Shown: positions 1 through 6,814, counted from the first letter of the stretch. The stretch is 6,814 bases of DNA from Opitutaceae bacterium (GCA_023265535.1 JAHFTI010000235.1:1-6814); one strand, 5' to 3'. Translations and numbers: made by a program. Notes: a model not told the origin generated them from the letters alone.

Positions 1-1296
1 GACAGCATGGGGGTATGGATGGGCGGCGGCGAGGAATGGTGTGCCGTGGATGTGGCGGACAACCGCGGCGTGCCGACCTACTTCATCGAGTCCAACAAGT
101 ACTTCGACCGTTTCGGCCTGTATCATGATGCCAACTACAGCGACTACGGCGACAATCCGCGCCGCTTCGGTTTCCTCTCGCGCGCCGGCCTGCAGCTGAG
201 CAAGGACCTGGGCTTCAAGCCGGACATCGTGCATGCGCACGACTGGCAGACGGCCCTGGCGGCGGCCTACCTGAAGGTGTGGCATTGGAATGATCCCGTG
301 CTGGGCGATGCGGCGAGTGTGCTGAGCATCCACAACCTCGCCTACCAGGGCAAGTACGGCAGCGACTGCTATGACTACCTCGGGCTGCAGTGGAGCAACT
401 TCACGGCGGACAAGTTCGAGGACCACGGGGCGATCAATTTCCTCAAGGGTGGACTGCGCTACTGCGACATGATCCACACGGTGAGCCCGACCTATGCGGC
501 CGAGACACGCACCGCCGAGATGGGCTACGGGCTGGCTCCGCTGCTCAACGATCGCAGCGCCTCCTATCGCGGCATCCTCAACGGCGTGGACTATCAGGAG
601 TGGAGCCCCGAGAACGACACGCTGATCCCCTCCCGCTACACCGCCTCCAATCTCGCCGGAAAGGCGGTCAACAAGGCGGCCCTGCAGCGCCATTTCGGCC
701 TCCAGGAGGACCCGACGGTTCCGATCTTCGGCATCGTCAGTCGCCTGGCCTCGCAGAAGGGCCTGGACCTGCTGGCCTCCTGCATCGAGCGCATCATGGA
801 CGACATGCGCGTGCAGTTCGTGATCCTGGGCTCGGGCGACAAGGAGCTGGAGTTTTTCTACCGCACCCTGCCCTCCCGCTACCCCGGGCGCGCCGGCAGC
901 CACATCGGCTACAGCAACGAGGTGGCCCACCTGATCGAGGCGGGCTGCGACTTCTTCGTGATGCCCTCGCTCTACGAGCCCTGCGGCCTGAACCAGATGT
1001 ACTCGCTGCGCTACGGCACCGTGCCCGTGGTGCGCGCCACCGGCGGCCTCAACGACACCGTCGAGCAATACGACGAGCTGACGGGCACGGGCACAGGCTT
1101 CAAGTTCTGGGAGGCCAGCGCGCAGGCGATCTACTACACGATCGGCTGGGCGGTGAGCACCTACTACGACCGGCCGCAGCACATGAGGCAGCTGGTGCAG
1201 AGCGCCATGGCGCGCGACTTCTCCTGGGAGAAGAGCGCCGGCCAGTACGTCGAGATGTACCAGGCGGCGATCGAGAACAAGAAGCGCAAGGGCTGA
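1..1296 (+). CDS. glgA: Glycogen synthase, ADP-glucose type (GT5), 5' end missing
   Basis: Transfers glucose from ADP-glucose to the non-reducing end of alpha-1,4-glucan chains in the cytoplasm, the elongating step of glycogen synthesis. The frame is open to base 1 and the ATG at 7 falls inside the conserved N-terminal domain, so it is not the start. About 65-80 residues are missing, including the KTGGL-type ADP-glucose loop usual near the N-terminus. Counting from the Met at 7, visible GT5/GT-B landmarks are HAHDW (76-80), SIHNLAYQGKYG (107-118), the domain-linking GILNGVDYQEWSP (189-201), GIVSRLASQKGLDLL (242-256) opening the second Rossmann domain, and the catalytic segment YEPCGLNQMYSLRYGT (323-338) followed by RATGGLNDTV (343-352), where the EPCGL glutamate matches the catalytic Glu of E. 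coli GlgA. The C-terminus is Lys/Arg-rich and ends normally at TGA. The gene converges on the pectin-type genes, with only a palindrome between them. Family call is very secure; the lack of a start is due to the window edge. Confidence 0.95.
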   Translation, partial: DSMGVWMGGGEEWCAVDVADNRGVPTYFIESNKYFDRFGLYHDANYSDYGDNPRRFGFLSRAGLQLSKDLGFKPDIVHAHDWQTALAAAYLKVWHWNDPVLGDAASVLSIHNLAYQGKYGSDCYDYLGLQWSNFTADKFEDHGAINFLKGGLRYCDMIHTVSPTYAAETRTAEMGYGLAPLLNDRSASYRGILNGVDYQEWSPENDTLIPSRYTASNLAGKAVNKAALQRHFGLQEDPTVPIFGIVSRLASQKGLDLLASCIERIMDDMRVQFVILGSGDKELEFFYRTLPSRYPGRAGSHIGYSNEVAHLIEAGCDFFVMPSLYEPCGLNQMYSLRYGTVPVVRATGGLNDTVEQYDELTGTGTGFKFWEASAQAIYYTIGWAVSTYYDRPQHMRQLVQSAMARDFSWEKSAGQYVEMYQAAIENKKRKG

Positions 1297-1310
1297 GGCC
1301 GGGGGCGCAA

Positions 1311-1382
1311 GGGGTCACATCTTTACAGTTTACACGCAACCGGGCGGGCCCGGTTGCGTGTAAACTGTAAAGATGTGACCCC
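1311..1382. repeat. Perfect 72-nt palindrome between convergent genes (REP/MITE-like)
   Basis: The 35-nt arms 1311-1345 and 1348-1382 are exact reverse complements around a 2-nt centre (GG, 1346-1347); every pair was checked by eye. The outer ends read GGGGTCACATC and GATGTGACCCC. The middle of each arm is AT-rich against the GC-rich surroundings and contains two near-identical heptamers, TTTACAG and TTTACAC (1322-1335). It starts 14 nt after the glgA stop and ends 7 nt before the stop codon of the opposing lyase gene. No T-run follows the stem on either strand, so it is not a standard intrinsic terminator, although such a long stem may still protect or define both mRNA 3' ends. No direct-repeat target duplication flanks it. 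My reading is a non-autonomous palindromic repeat of the REP type, spread by IS200-like/RAYT transposases; this is inference, since no second copy lies in the window. Confidence 0.9.
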
Positions 1383-1389
1383 GTCTATC

Positions 1390-4124
1390 CTACCTCTTCT
1401 CCTTCAGCTTCACCTCGGCTGCCATCACCTGGAGGGCGGCGAGGCCCCACTGGGCGGAGTCGTTGGTGGAGAGGGCCACGGCGTGCGTGACCGGGTTGAG
1501 TGAGAGCGGGCCCTTGATGTGGAGAATCGTCAGGGGGCCATTGTCGAGCTCCTCGCCACGGCTGCCGGTGCGGTCGCTGAACTCGCTCCAGGCGCGCTTG
1601 AGGAGAGCCTTGTCACCCAGGCGCACCGCGGCATAGGCGGTCAGGCGCGAATGGCCCTGACGCAGGGAGGTGCCGCGCAGCTTCTCACCCAAGGCCGCCA
1701 CCTGCTCCTCGGCGGGGGCGTTGTAGAGGCGGCAGTACTCCAGCCAGGCCTTCTCAAATTCGGGGATCGGCAGGAGGTCGAGCGCCTCGGCACACATCTC
1801 AGGCAGGCCGAAGACCGCACTCAGGTGGGAGACCGTGATCCTTTTGCTCGTCGAGAGCGCGAAGGCGGCGGTGTCGATGTTCATGAAGCCGCTGCCCGTG
1901 AAGAAGCCGCGTGGCTGGGCTGCGATGGTGCGCATGCTGGCCTCGAGCTTGGCGCGGGCCTGCGGATTGCCGGTGCGTTCCCACTCCGTGATGAGCGCGG
2001 CGGAATAGGCCCCCCAATCCGTGCCGAAGCCCACGCTCACGGCATCGCGGCGGGCGGGCGGCAGCGTGTTCTCGCGCACCTTGCGCAGGGGATCGAGACG
2101 CAGGAAGGATTCCGCCGCATCGACCGTCTCGGTGAGCAGGTCTCCCGTGCGTTCGTCGGCCGTGAGGAAATAATAGAAGCGGCGGTAGGCGGCGTTGCTG
2201 ATGCGCATCTGCTTCGCCGAACAGCCCCAGTGCTGGACGTTGTGGCGGGAGCCGAGGCCCTGGAAGCGGCCGATGTGGTGCACATCGACCTCCCCGGTGT
2301 GGCGGGTCATCGCCTCGGCCAGGCGGAAGGTGGAGGCATTGCCCGTGCGCAGGAAGGAGTACCAGAGCCAGAGGTCGGGGGAGAGCTCGGAATTGTCCCA
2401 GGCATAGCCGCCGATGTCGTAACGCCAGACCTGGCGGTCGTCATCGTAGGTGTGCATGACATCGCCATAGTTCCAGAAGCCATACCAGTGGCGCTCGTCG
2501 ACCTGGTTGATGTAGTGGCGGATGAGGGCCTCGTTGCGGTCCTCGATGGCCGCCTTCTGCGGCGTGGTTCGGTCCGGCAGGGCCCAGAGGCCGAAGACGC
2601 CGGCGGCGTAAAGGTCCTCGGGGCGGGGCGTGGGCTGGGGCGGCGTGGCGGTGACGTTGCCAAGCAGGGCCGCGGTCTCGCGGGTGGGAGTGGCGGCATG
2701 CACCCAGAGCATGAGTTCGGAAGTGCGTGCCACGCCCGACGGGGTGCCGAAGCCCTTCTCGTAGTCCTCGTAGGTGATGTTCATGGCATCGACCTCCTCG
2801 TCATGAGTTTTCATGCCCATCCCGTCATGGTAGAAACGCAGGTCCATGGGCTGGGCATCGGGAGCCCAGAGCCAGGCGGTGAGCTCGGCGCGCTCGGTGT
2901 TGGCACCGCGGATGTCGAGCTGGGCGGGATGTTTCTGCCAAAAGTCGCGGACACCGACGGAAAGTCCGCCGGACACGCCGCCCACGTAGGCCAGGCCATT
3001 GGAACGGCGTCCCGCTGCCGCGTCGATCCAGCCATGGCCGGCCTTGGTGCGCTTGCGGATGGCGAAGCCGTCGGCAGTGAGCTGGCTGAGGGTGTAATCG
3101 CCCCAGAGCGGCACATACTTCAGGCGGGAAGTGACGAGGTTGCTCCAGGTGGAGAGGGCGGGCGTGGCGCGGCCGGCCACCTGTGCCTCTCGCACCTCGC
3201 GGCCCGGATCGCGGCGCAGGCCGGTGATGCCCTGCACGGCCTCGGCAAACAGGCCGTCGCCCTCGCCCGAGAAACGGACGTGGCGGTTGTAGGGTTCGTC
3301 GTGCAGCGGGACACCGAAGCGCAGGCCGAGGCCGCGGATGAAGTCCCTGTGCTCGTCACCGTCGAAGATGATGGTGTGAGCACGCGCACGGAGTCGCTGC
3401 CGGCATAAAAATAGAGGCGCACCCTGAAGGGGAGCCAGGCGCGGGAGCCTGTATCCGAACGATGGATACCCTCCAGGCGCACGACGGCGCGCACGGGGCC
3501 GGACTGCTCGACGGTGACGCGCGTGAGCTGGCCGTGGTAGGCCTCGACTGAGGAGGCCTGGCCGGGTTCGAGGCCGGGCTGGTCCTGGCGCCACAGCACC
3601 AGGCCGCCGCCGACGGCGATGTCGCGGCCGTCGCGCTGGAGACGGTCGATGAGCACGGGGCCGGTCCTCGGGATGCGGGCCTTGATGAGGCCGGTGTCGA
3701 TCTCAAGGGAGGACTCGCTGTCGCGGACGACGACGGGGTTGGCGGGGGCCGGCTCGGAGGAGGAGGCGGCGAGCGGGGCGAGGGTGAAGGACGTGGCGTC
3801 GGCGGGGCCGGCGACGAAGCTGTGGGCGGACCACTTGACGGAGCCGTCGGGCCAGGTGGCGAGGGTCCAGGACTGGACGGGGCGGGCCTTTCCGGAAGCG
3901 TCCGTGAGCGAGAAGCGGGTGTCCGCCTTGAGGGCGCCCTTGGGCCAGGCGGCGCCCAGCGTGGCCCCCGTGCCCTCGACCTTCGGGACCTGATCGAGCC
4001 AGCGAAGCTGCTGGGGAGAGACGGCGGCATTCAGGGAGAGGCCAGCCGAGGCCAGGAGGAGTGCCAGGCAACCCAGTTGCCGGAACACAGGGGGAACAAG
4101 GCGCAGGGGGAAACGCATGGGCAT
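1390..4124 (-). pseudogene. Secreted exo-rhamnogalacturonan lyase-like protein (PcRGLX/YetA family), frameshifted
   Basis: PcRGLX (Penicillium chrysogenum, PL26) releases unsaturated disaccharides from rhamnogalacturonan-I chain ends by beta-elimination; YetA of Bacillus is the bacterial relative. The first frame (ATG 4122-4124, alternative ATG 4116-4118) opens with a signal peptide: Arg-containing n-region, hydrophobic LGCLALLLASAGL (17-29) and likely cleavage near LNA-A (about 33-34). It then gives the N-terminal barrel signature WPDGSVKW (91-98) and runs to GSDSVRVL (residue 249). It goes out of frame there, ending at a stop at 3120. The other frame resumes exactly with HTIIFDGDEHRDF (250 on) and continues to TAG at 1390-1392. 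Restoring one base gives a continuous 911-residue protein, close to my recollection of YetA-type length (about 850-900). Conserved C-terminal toroid motifs are intact: YGFWNYGDVMHTYD (548-561), GGYAWDN (572-578), GLGSRHNVQHWGCS (623-636). Upstream, the GH28 gene ends 73 nt away. The clean reading on both sides suggests either a very recent mutation or a sequencing/assembly error. Family assignment is strong; substrate is inferred. Confidence 0.88.
3376..3381 (-). other. Single-base frameshift site in the lyase gene
   Basis: On the minus strand the first frame reads ...GTG CGC GTG CTC (ending at 3378), while the continuation is read as CAC ACC ATC ATC starting at 3378. The two frames therefore share base 3378, meaning one base is missing. 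The simplest ancestor is CTC CAC with one C of a CC pair lost. The local sequence GTGCTCACACC lacks an X-XXY-YYZ slippery heptamer, and I see no downstream stem or internal SD, so programmed frameshifting is unlikely. Confidence 0.85.
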
Positions 4125-4197
4125 AGGATGTGCCCAGAGCAGACGGAGGCGACGGCAAAAAGATTCGCCACCCAAACGTAAAATTTTGCAGTCCCGC
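4125..4197 (-). promoter_or_regulatory. Gap before the lyase gene with an AT-rich island; possible weak promoter
   Basis: This is the 73-nt space between the GH28 stop and the lyase start. On the minus strand it contains the AT-rich stretch TGCAAAATTTTACGTTT (about 4175-4191) in otherwise GC-rich DNA, with AAAATTTT a small palindrome. It also holds a weak 6-bp stem GGCGAA-TCTT-TTTGCC with one G-U pair (4154-4169). There is no strong terminator hairpin, so read-through from the GH28 gene is plausible. The AT-rich island could hold an internal promoter, but no convincing -35/-10 pair stands out. No clear Shine-Dalgarno precedes either ATG. Confidence 0.2.
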
Positions 4198-5658
4198 CTA
4201 GCGGCGCTTTTCAATCAGGGGCTGGGGAACATCGTAACAGGCTTCGTAAGGAACCTTTTCCACCACCTCGTCCAGCAGGAGGCGCACATTGCGCATGGTC
4301 CAGAGGGAGCCCGACTTGACGCTTCCCGCCGTCTTGGCCTCGATGCGCACGTCCTCGAGGCTGAGTTCCGCCAACGGCTTCTCGCGATAGGCATTCACGT
4401 ACAAGGCTCCGTCGGCGCCCGTGGCCTCGACGTCCCTGATGGAAATCTTGCGGAAGAGAGGAATGCCCCGGGCCTCGGGCTCCACCTTCTGCATCATGAC
4501 CTTCCAGTGCACCGGCGCCTCGGAGAGCTTCATGCCGGCCGGCAGGGTGGGATAGCTGTAGGAGGGGTTCCAGTTCAGCTCAAAATGGATGGGCTTGGGC
4601 ACGTTCTCCATGCGGATGCCGCTGATGCGGATGTTCTCCACGATGCCGCCACGGATCTTGGCGGACTTGAAACGGATGCCATACTTCGTGCCAATCGCGC
4701 GCAGGTTGCTGACCTCGACATTGCGGATGCCGCCCGAGGTCTCGCTGCCGATCACGAACATGCCGTGTCCGGCGCGCGTGATGCAGTCGCGCACGATGAC
4801 ATTCTCGGTCGGGCGGTTCACACGCAGGCCATCGGCGTCGCGGCCGGCCTTCAGGCAGATGTTGTCGTCGTTGCAGTCGATGTCGCAACCCTCGATGAGG
4901 ATGTCGCGCGAGGAATCGACATCGATGCCGTCGCTGCTCGGCCCCATGCGCTCGCCCATGTTGGCGCGGATGATGACGTTGCGCACGGTGACACGCTCGC
5001 TGTAGGTCATGACCAGCGACCAGAAGCCGGGACGCAGGATGGTCACGCCATTGACCTCAACGTCCTTGGAATCGTAGATGGCGACGCCGCGCACACGCTT
5101 GCAGTCATAGTCGGCGGCCCAGCGCAGCTTGCGCGCGTTGTAGTCGGCCAGCATGCCCCCCTTTCGGTCCTCGCCCCAGAACTTGCTCCACCAGAAGTCG
5201 CCCTGCCCGTCGATGGTGCCCGGGCCGGTGATCTTCACGTTGCGCTGGCCGTTGACATTCACGACGGCGGCGGGCCAGTCCATCTCGATGCCTGCCACGC
5301 GTGTGCGGGACTCGGGGTAGGCGTCGTCGGAGCGGACCGCCGAGAGGGTGACGCCCTCGTCCAACCGAAGCTCCACTCCGGACTTCAGGAAGAGCGCTCC
5401 GGTGAGATAGGTTCCCGTGGGGAAGACCACGGTGCCACCGCCGTCCGCGGCCGCCGCATCGATGGTGGCCTGTATGGCTTGGGTGGATACGGTCTTGCCG
5501 TCACCGCGCGCGCCATTGACGAAGACGCTGAACTCGGCGGCGCGAAGGCAGCCCAGCTGGAAGGCCAGGAGGAGGGCCAGGCGGACGGAAAGGGCGGACA
5601 GGCAAGGGAGACCAAGGGTGGGCATGGGGAAGGATGGACGGGGGACGGCTGTGCTCAT
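4198..5658 (-). CDS. Secreted glycoside hydrolase family 28 (polygalacturonase/rhamnogalacturonase type)
   Basis: GH28 enzymes hydrolyse galacturonic-acid linkages in homogalacturonan or rhamnogalacturonan with inversion, using a right-handed parallel beta-helix. From the ATG at 5656-5658 the protein has 486 residues. A signal peptide is visible (second Met at residue 12; hydrophobic LALLLAFQLGCL near 27-38; likely cleavage after RAA), followed by the usual N-terminal segment GARGDGKTVSTQAIQATID. Catalytic blocks appear in order: SSDGIDVD (241-248; the family NTD is here S-S-D, keeping the aspartate), NDDNICLKAG (263-272; the DD pair), AGHGMFVIGSE (296-306; the GHG histidine) and GIRFK (327-331; the substrate-binding R-x-K). 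The closing half, with repeated helix rungs such as VENIRISGIRMENV, is complete to TAG at 4198-4200. A TTG 24 nt upstream keeps the frame open, but ATG 5658 is preferred; ATG 5625 would also leave a workable signal peptide. It lies between a hybrid kinase gene (47 nt upstream) and the lyase gene (73 nt downstream), supporting a role in pectin breakdown. Exo/endo action and exact substrate cannot be told. Confidence 0.93.
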   Translation of the reverse strand: MSTAVPRPSFPMPTLGLPCLSALSVRLALLLAFQLGCLRAAEFSVFVNGARGDGKTVSTQAIQATIDAAAADGGGTVVFPTGTYLTGALFLKSGVELRLDEGVTLSAVRSDDAYPESRTRVAGIEMDWPAAVVNVNGQRNVKITGPGTIDGQGDFWWSKFWGEDRKGGMLADYNARKLRWAADYDCKRVRGVAIYDSKDVEVNGVTILRPGFWSLVMTYSERVTVRNVIIRANMGERMGPSSDGIDVDSSRDILIEGCDIDCNDDNICLKAGRDADGLRVNRPTENVIVRDCITRAGHGMFVIGSETSGGIRNVEVSNLRAIGTKYGIRFKSAKIRGGIVENIRISGIRMENVPKPIHFELNWNPSYSYPTLPAGMKLSEAPVHWKVMMQKVEPEARGIPLFRKISIRDVEATGADGALYVNAYREKPLAELSLEDVRIEAKTAGSVKSGSLWTMRNVRLLLDEVVEKVPYEACYDVPQPLIEKRR

Positions 5659-5659
5659 A

Positions 5660-5670
5660 CCCCCACCCCC
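5660..5670 (-). promoter_or_regulatory. G-rich tract just before the GH28 ATG (possible atypical RBS)
   Basis: On the minus strand GGGGGTGGGGG ends one base before ATG 5656-5658. It is purine-rich like a Shine-Dalgarno but lacks a clear AGGAGG core, and its spacing to this ATG is very short. Its position fits the ATG at 5658 only if pairing uses the 5' part of the tract. No better ribosome-binding sequence precedes the alternative ATG at 5625. Confidence 0.3.
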
Positions 5671-5705
5671 GCAGCTGTCCAACGCAGAAATTCAGCGCAT
5701 CGTTT

Positions 5706-6814
5706 TCAGGTCTGCTGCCCTGACACGATCTGGAGCTCGCGCAGGATGTCGGCGATGATGAAAGGCTTCACGACGACGGAGTCCATGCCCGCCTCGAAGC
5801 AGTTCCGCTTTTCCTCATCGAAGGCATTGGCGGTGACAGCGACGATCCTGGGCGGACGCAGGCCGAGTAGCCCCGAGCGGATGAGACGGGTGGCGACCAA
5901 CCCGTCCATGCCCGGCATGCGCACATCCATGAAAATGACATCGTAGGGCTTGTGCATGGCCGCCTGCGCGGCATCGTGGCCGTTTTCGGCGAGGTCGGGC
6001 TTGATGCCATGGGAATTGAGGATGCGGGTGAGCAGGTCGCGATTGTGCGGATGGTCCTCCGCGACCAGGACACGCAGGGTGGAGCTGGGCTTGGAGGCGG
6101 AGCCGGAGGACGGGAAGGAATAACCACCCACGAGCTCGGCGCGGATGGTCAGGCTGAAGGTGGTGCCCCTGCCGGCCTCGCTGGTGAAGGTGATGTCGCC
6201 GCCCAGGGCGCGGGCGAGGCGCTGGCTGATGGCGAGGCCCAGTCCCGTGCCGCCATACTGGCGCGTGGAGGAGGCATCCGCCTGGCTGAAGGGCTTGAAG
6301 ATCCGGTGATGCAGATGGGGCGGGATGCCGATGCCCGAGTCGCTCACGTCGATGTTGAGGAGCGCGGAATTGCCGGCGGGATTCGCCGCTGAGACGGACA
6401 CCGCCACCTGGATGGTCCCGTGGTGGGTGAACTTGACGGCGTTGGAGAGCAGGTTGACCAGGATCTGGCGCAGGCGAGAGGGATCCGTGCCGATGACGTC
6501 CGGCAGCTGCGGGGAAAGCTGCAGCCGGAGTTCCACACCACGCTCCGCGGCCGCCTGGCGGTAGAGATCGACGACGGACTCGACACTCGATTTCAGGGGG
6601 ATCGGCTGGGGGCAGAGGCTGAGTTCGCCCGCCTCCATCTTGGAGAAGTCGAGGATGTCGTTGAGCAGGGAGAGCAGCGAGCGGCCGCTCTGGTTGATAG
6701 TCTCGACCCAGCTGAGCTGCTCGGGGTTGAGGGGTGAGGACTCGAGCAGGCTGTTGAAGCCGAGGACCGCGTTGAGGGGGGTGCGGATCTCATGGCTCAT
6801 GACGGCGAGAAACT
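5706..6814 (-). CDS. Hybrid sensor histidine kinase with C-terminal receiver domain, N-terminus missing
   Basis: A two-component phosphorelay protein that autophosphorylates on histidine and passes phosphate to its own receiver aspartate. The frame is open through the right window edge: codons before the Met at 6800 read FLAV, giving the classical FLAVMSHEIRTPLN H-box, so that Met is internal and the sensor half lies outside. Counting from it: phospho-acceptor His3 with the HisKA helices (1-60); N-box LRQILVNLLSNAVKF (110-124); G1 DVSDSGIGIP (151-160); F-box IFKPFSQAD (167-175); G2 YGGTGLGL (182-189). A Ser/Gly-rich linker (about 225-240) follows, then the receiver: acidic pair Glu248-Asp249, phospho-acceptor Asp292 in FMDVRMPGMDG, Thr323 and Lys345 in VVVKPF. 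All key residues are present, so both modules look active. No Hpt or DNA-binding domain follows; the protein stops at 364, so a separate output partner is needed. It ends 47 nt before the GH28 gene on the same strand with no terminator seen. Control of that gene is possible but not shown. Confidence 0.94.
   Translation of the reverse strand, partial: FLAVMSHEIRTPLNAVLGFNSLLESSPLNPEQLSWVETINQSGRSLLSLLNDILDFSKMEAGELSLCPQPIPLKSSVESVVDLYRQAAAERGVELRLQLSPQLPDVIGTDPSRLRQILVNLLSNAVKFTHHGTIQVAVSVSAANPAGNSALLNIDVSDSGIGIPPHLHHRIFKPFSQADASSTRQYGGTGLGLAISQRLARALGGDITFTSEAGRGTTFSLTIRAELVGGYSFPSSGSASKPSSTLRVLVAEDHPHNRDLLTRILNSHGIKPDLAENGHDAAQAAMHKPYDVIFMDVRMPGMDGLVATRLIRSGLLGLRPPRIVAVTANAFDEEKRNCFEAGMDSVVVKPFIIADILRELQIVSGQQT

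Noticed and set aside
7..9. ATG at 7 as the true start of glgA
   Set aside because: It lies within the conserved N-terminal domain, the frame is open to base 1, and the essential N-terminal ADP-glucose loop would be missing.
1311..1382. Standard intrinsic terminator
   Set aside because: The stem is long and perfect, but neither strand has a T-run after it; it is kept as a repeat that might still affect transcript ends.
1311..1382. CRISPR repeat or attachment site
   Set aside because: Only one copy is present with no spacers, and no integrase, Cas gene or tRNA is near.
3120..3377. Out-of-frame tail of the first lyase frame after the frameshift
   Set aside because: The Ser/Arg/Ala/Pro-rich stretch is a shifted reading of the conserved domain coded in the other frame, not a new domain.
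3376..3381. Programmed -1 ribosomal frameshift joining the two lyase frames
   Set aside because: No slippery heptamer, no clear downstream structure and no internal SD are seen; PcRGLX/YetA-family proteins are normally coded in one frame. A lost base is simpler.
1519..3408. A 629-codon open frame on the plus strand opposite the lyase gene
   Set aside because: Its translation has no recognisable motifs and biased Gly/Ala/Val/Arg composition typical of the antisense of a GC-rich gene; the minus strand carries the conserved family motifs.
4198..4214. TTG at 4214 as start of the lyase gene, overlapping the GH28 end
   Set aside because: It adds ~30 charged residues ahead of an obvious signal peptide that begins properly at the ATG at 4124 or 4118.
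5681..5704. Possible terminator hairpin between the kinase and GH28 genes
   Set aside because: Only a 4-bp outer pairing (AACG/CGTT) with a mismatched interior was found, too weak to support a terminator.
4117..5946. A 609-codon open frame on the plus strand across the GH28 gene and the kinase 3' end
   Set aside because: It spans two real minus-strand genes and their gap, is rich in Asp/Ala/His/Val as expected from an antisense shadow, and has no domain signature.

Overview
The window is GC-rich DNA, clearly bacterial, and looks like the chromosome of a carbohydrate-degrading member of the Verrucomicrobiota, probably Opitutales/Opitutaceae. That placement is an inference from the style of the glycogen synthase, from the pairing of a GH28 pectinase with a PcRGLX/YetA-like exo-rhamnogalacturonan lyase, and from the weak Shine-Dalgarno signals. 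No marker gene that would prove it is present.

Layout. Left edge, plus strand: the C-terminal ~430 residues of a bacterial-type glycogen synthase (glgA), cut by the window edge and ending at 1296. At 1311-1382 lies a perfect 72-nt palindrome (two 35-nt arms, 2-nt centre), the only thing in the gap between glgA and the convergent minus-strand block. From 1390 to the right edge everything is on the minus strand. In transcription order it holds: (i) the C-terminal part of a hybrid sensor histidine kinase with a receiver domain (6814-5706, cut by the window edge); (ii) a secreted GH28 polygalacturonase/rhamnogalacturonase-type hydrolase (5658-4198); (iii) a secreted exo-rhamnogalacturonan lyase-like protein (4124-1390) split by a single-base frameshift at about 3378.

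How the genes may work together. The GH28 enzyme and the lyase both carry signal sequences and are both types known from pectin, especially rhamnogalacturonan-I, breakdown. They lie 73 nt apart on one strand with no visible terminator between them, so a small pectin-utilisation cluster is the simplest reading. The kinase ends 47 nt before the GH28 gene and could be co-transcribed with it. Whether it senses pectin fragments cannot be told, because its sensor half is outside the window. The glycogen synthase is convergent and probably functionally unrelated.

The two points most worth checking are the near-silent frameshift in an otherwise intact lyase gene (true pseudogene or sequencing/assembly error) and the perfect palindrome, which looks like a REP/MITE-type mobile repeat placed between two convergent genes. 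I found no RNA genes, CRISPR arrays or complete insertion sequences, and nothing I could defend as a wholly new system.
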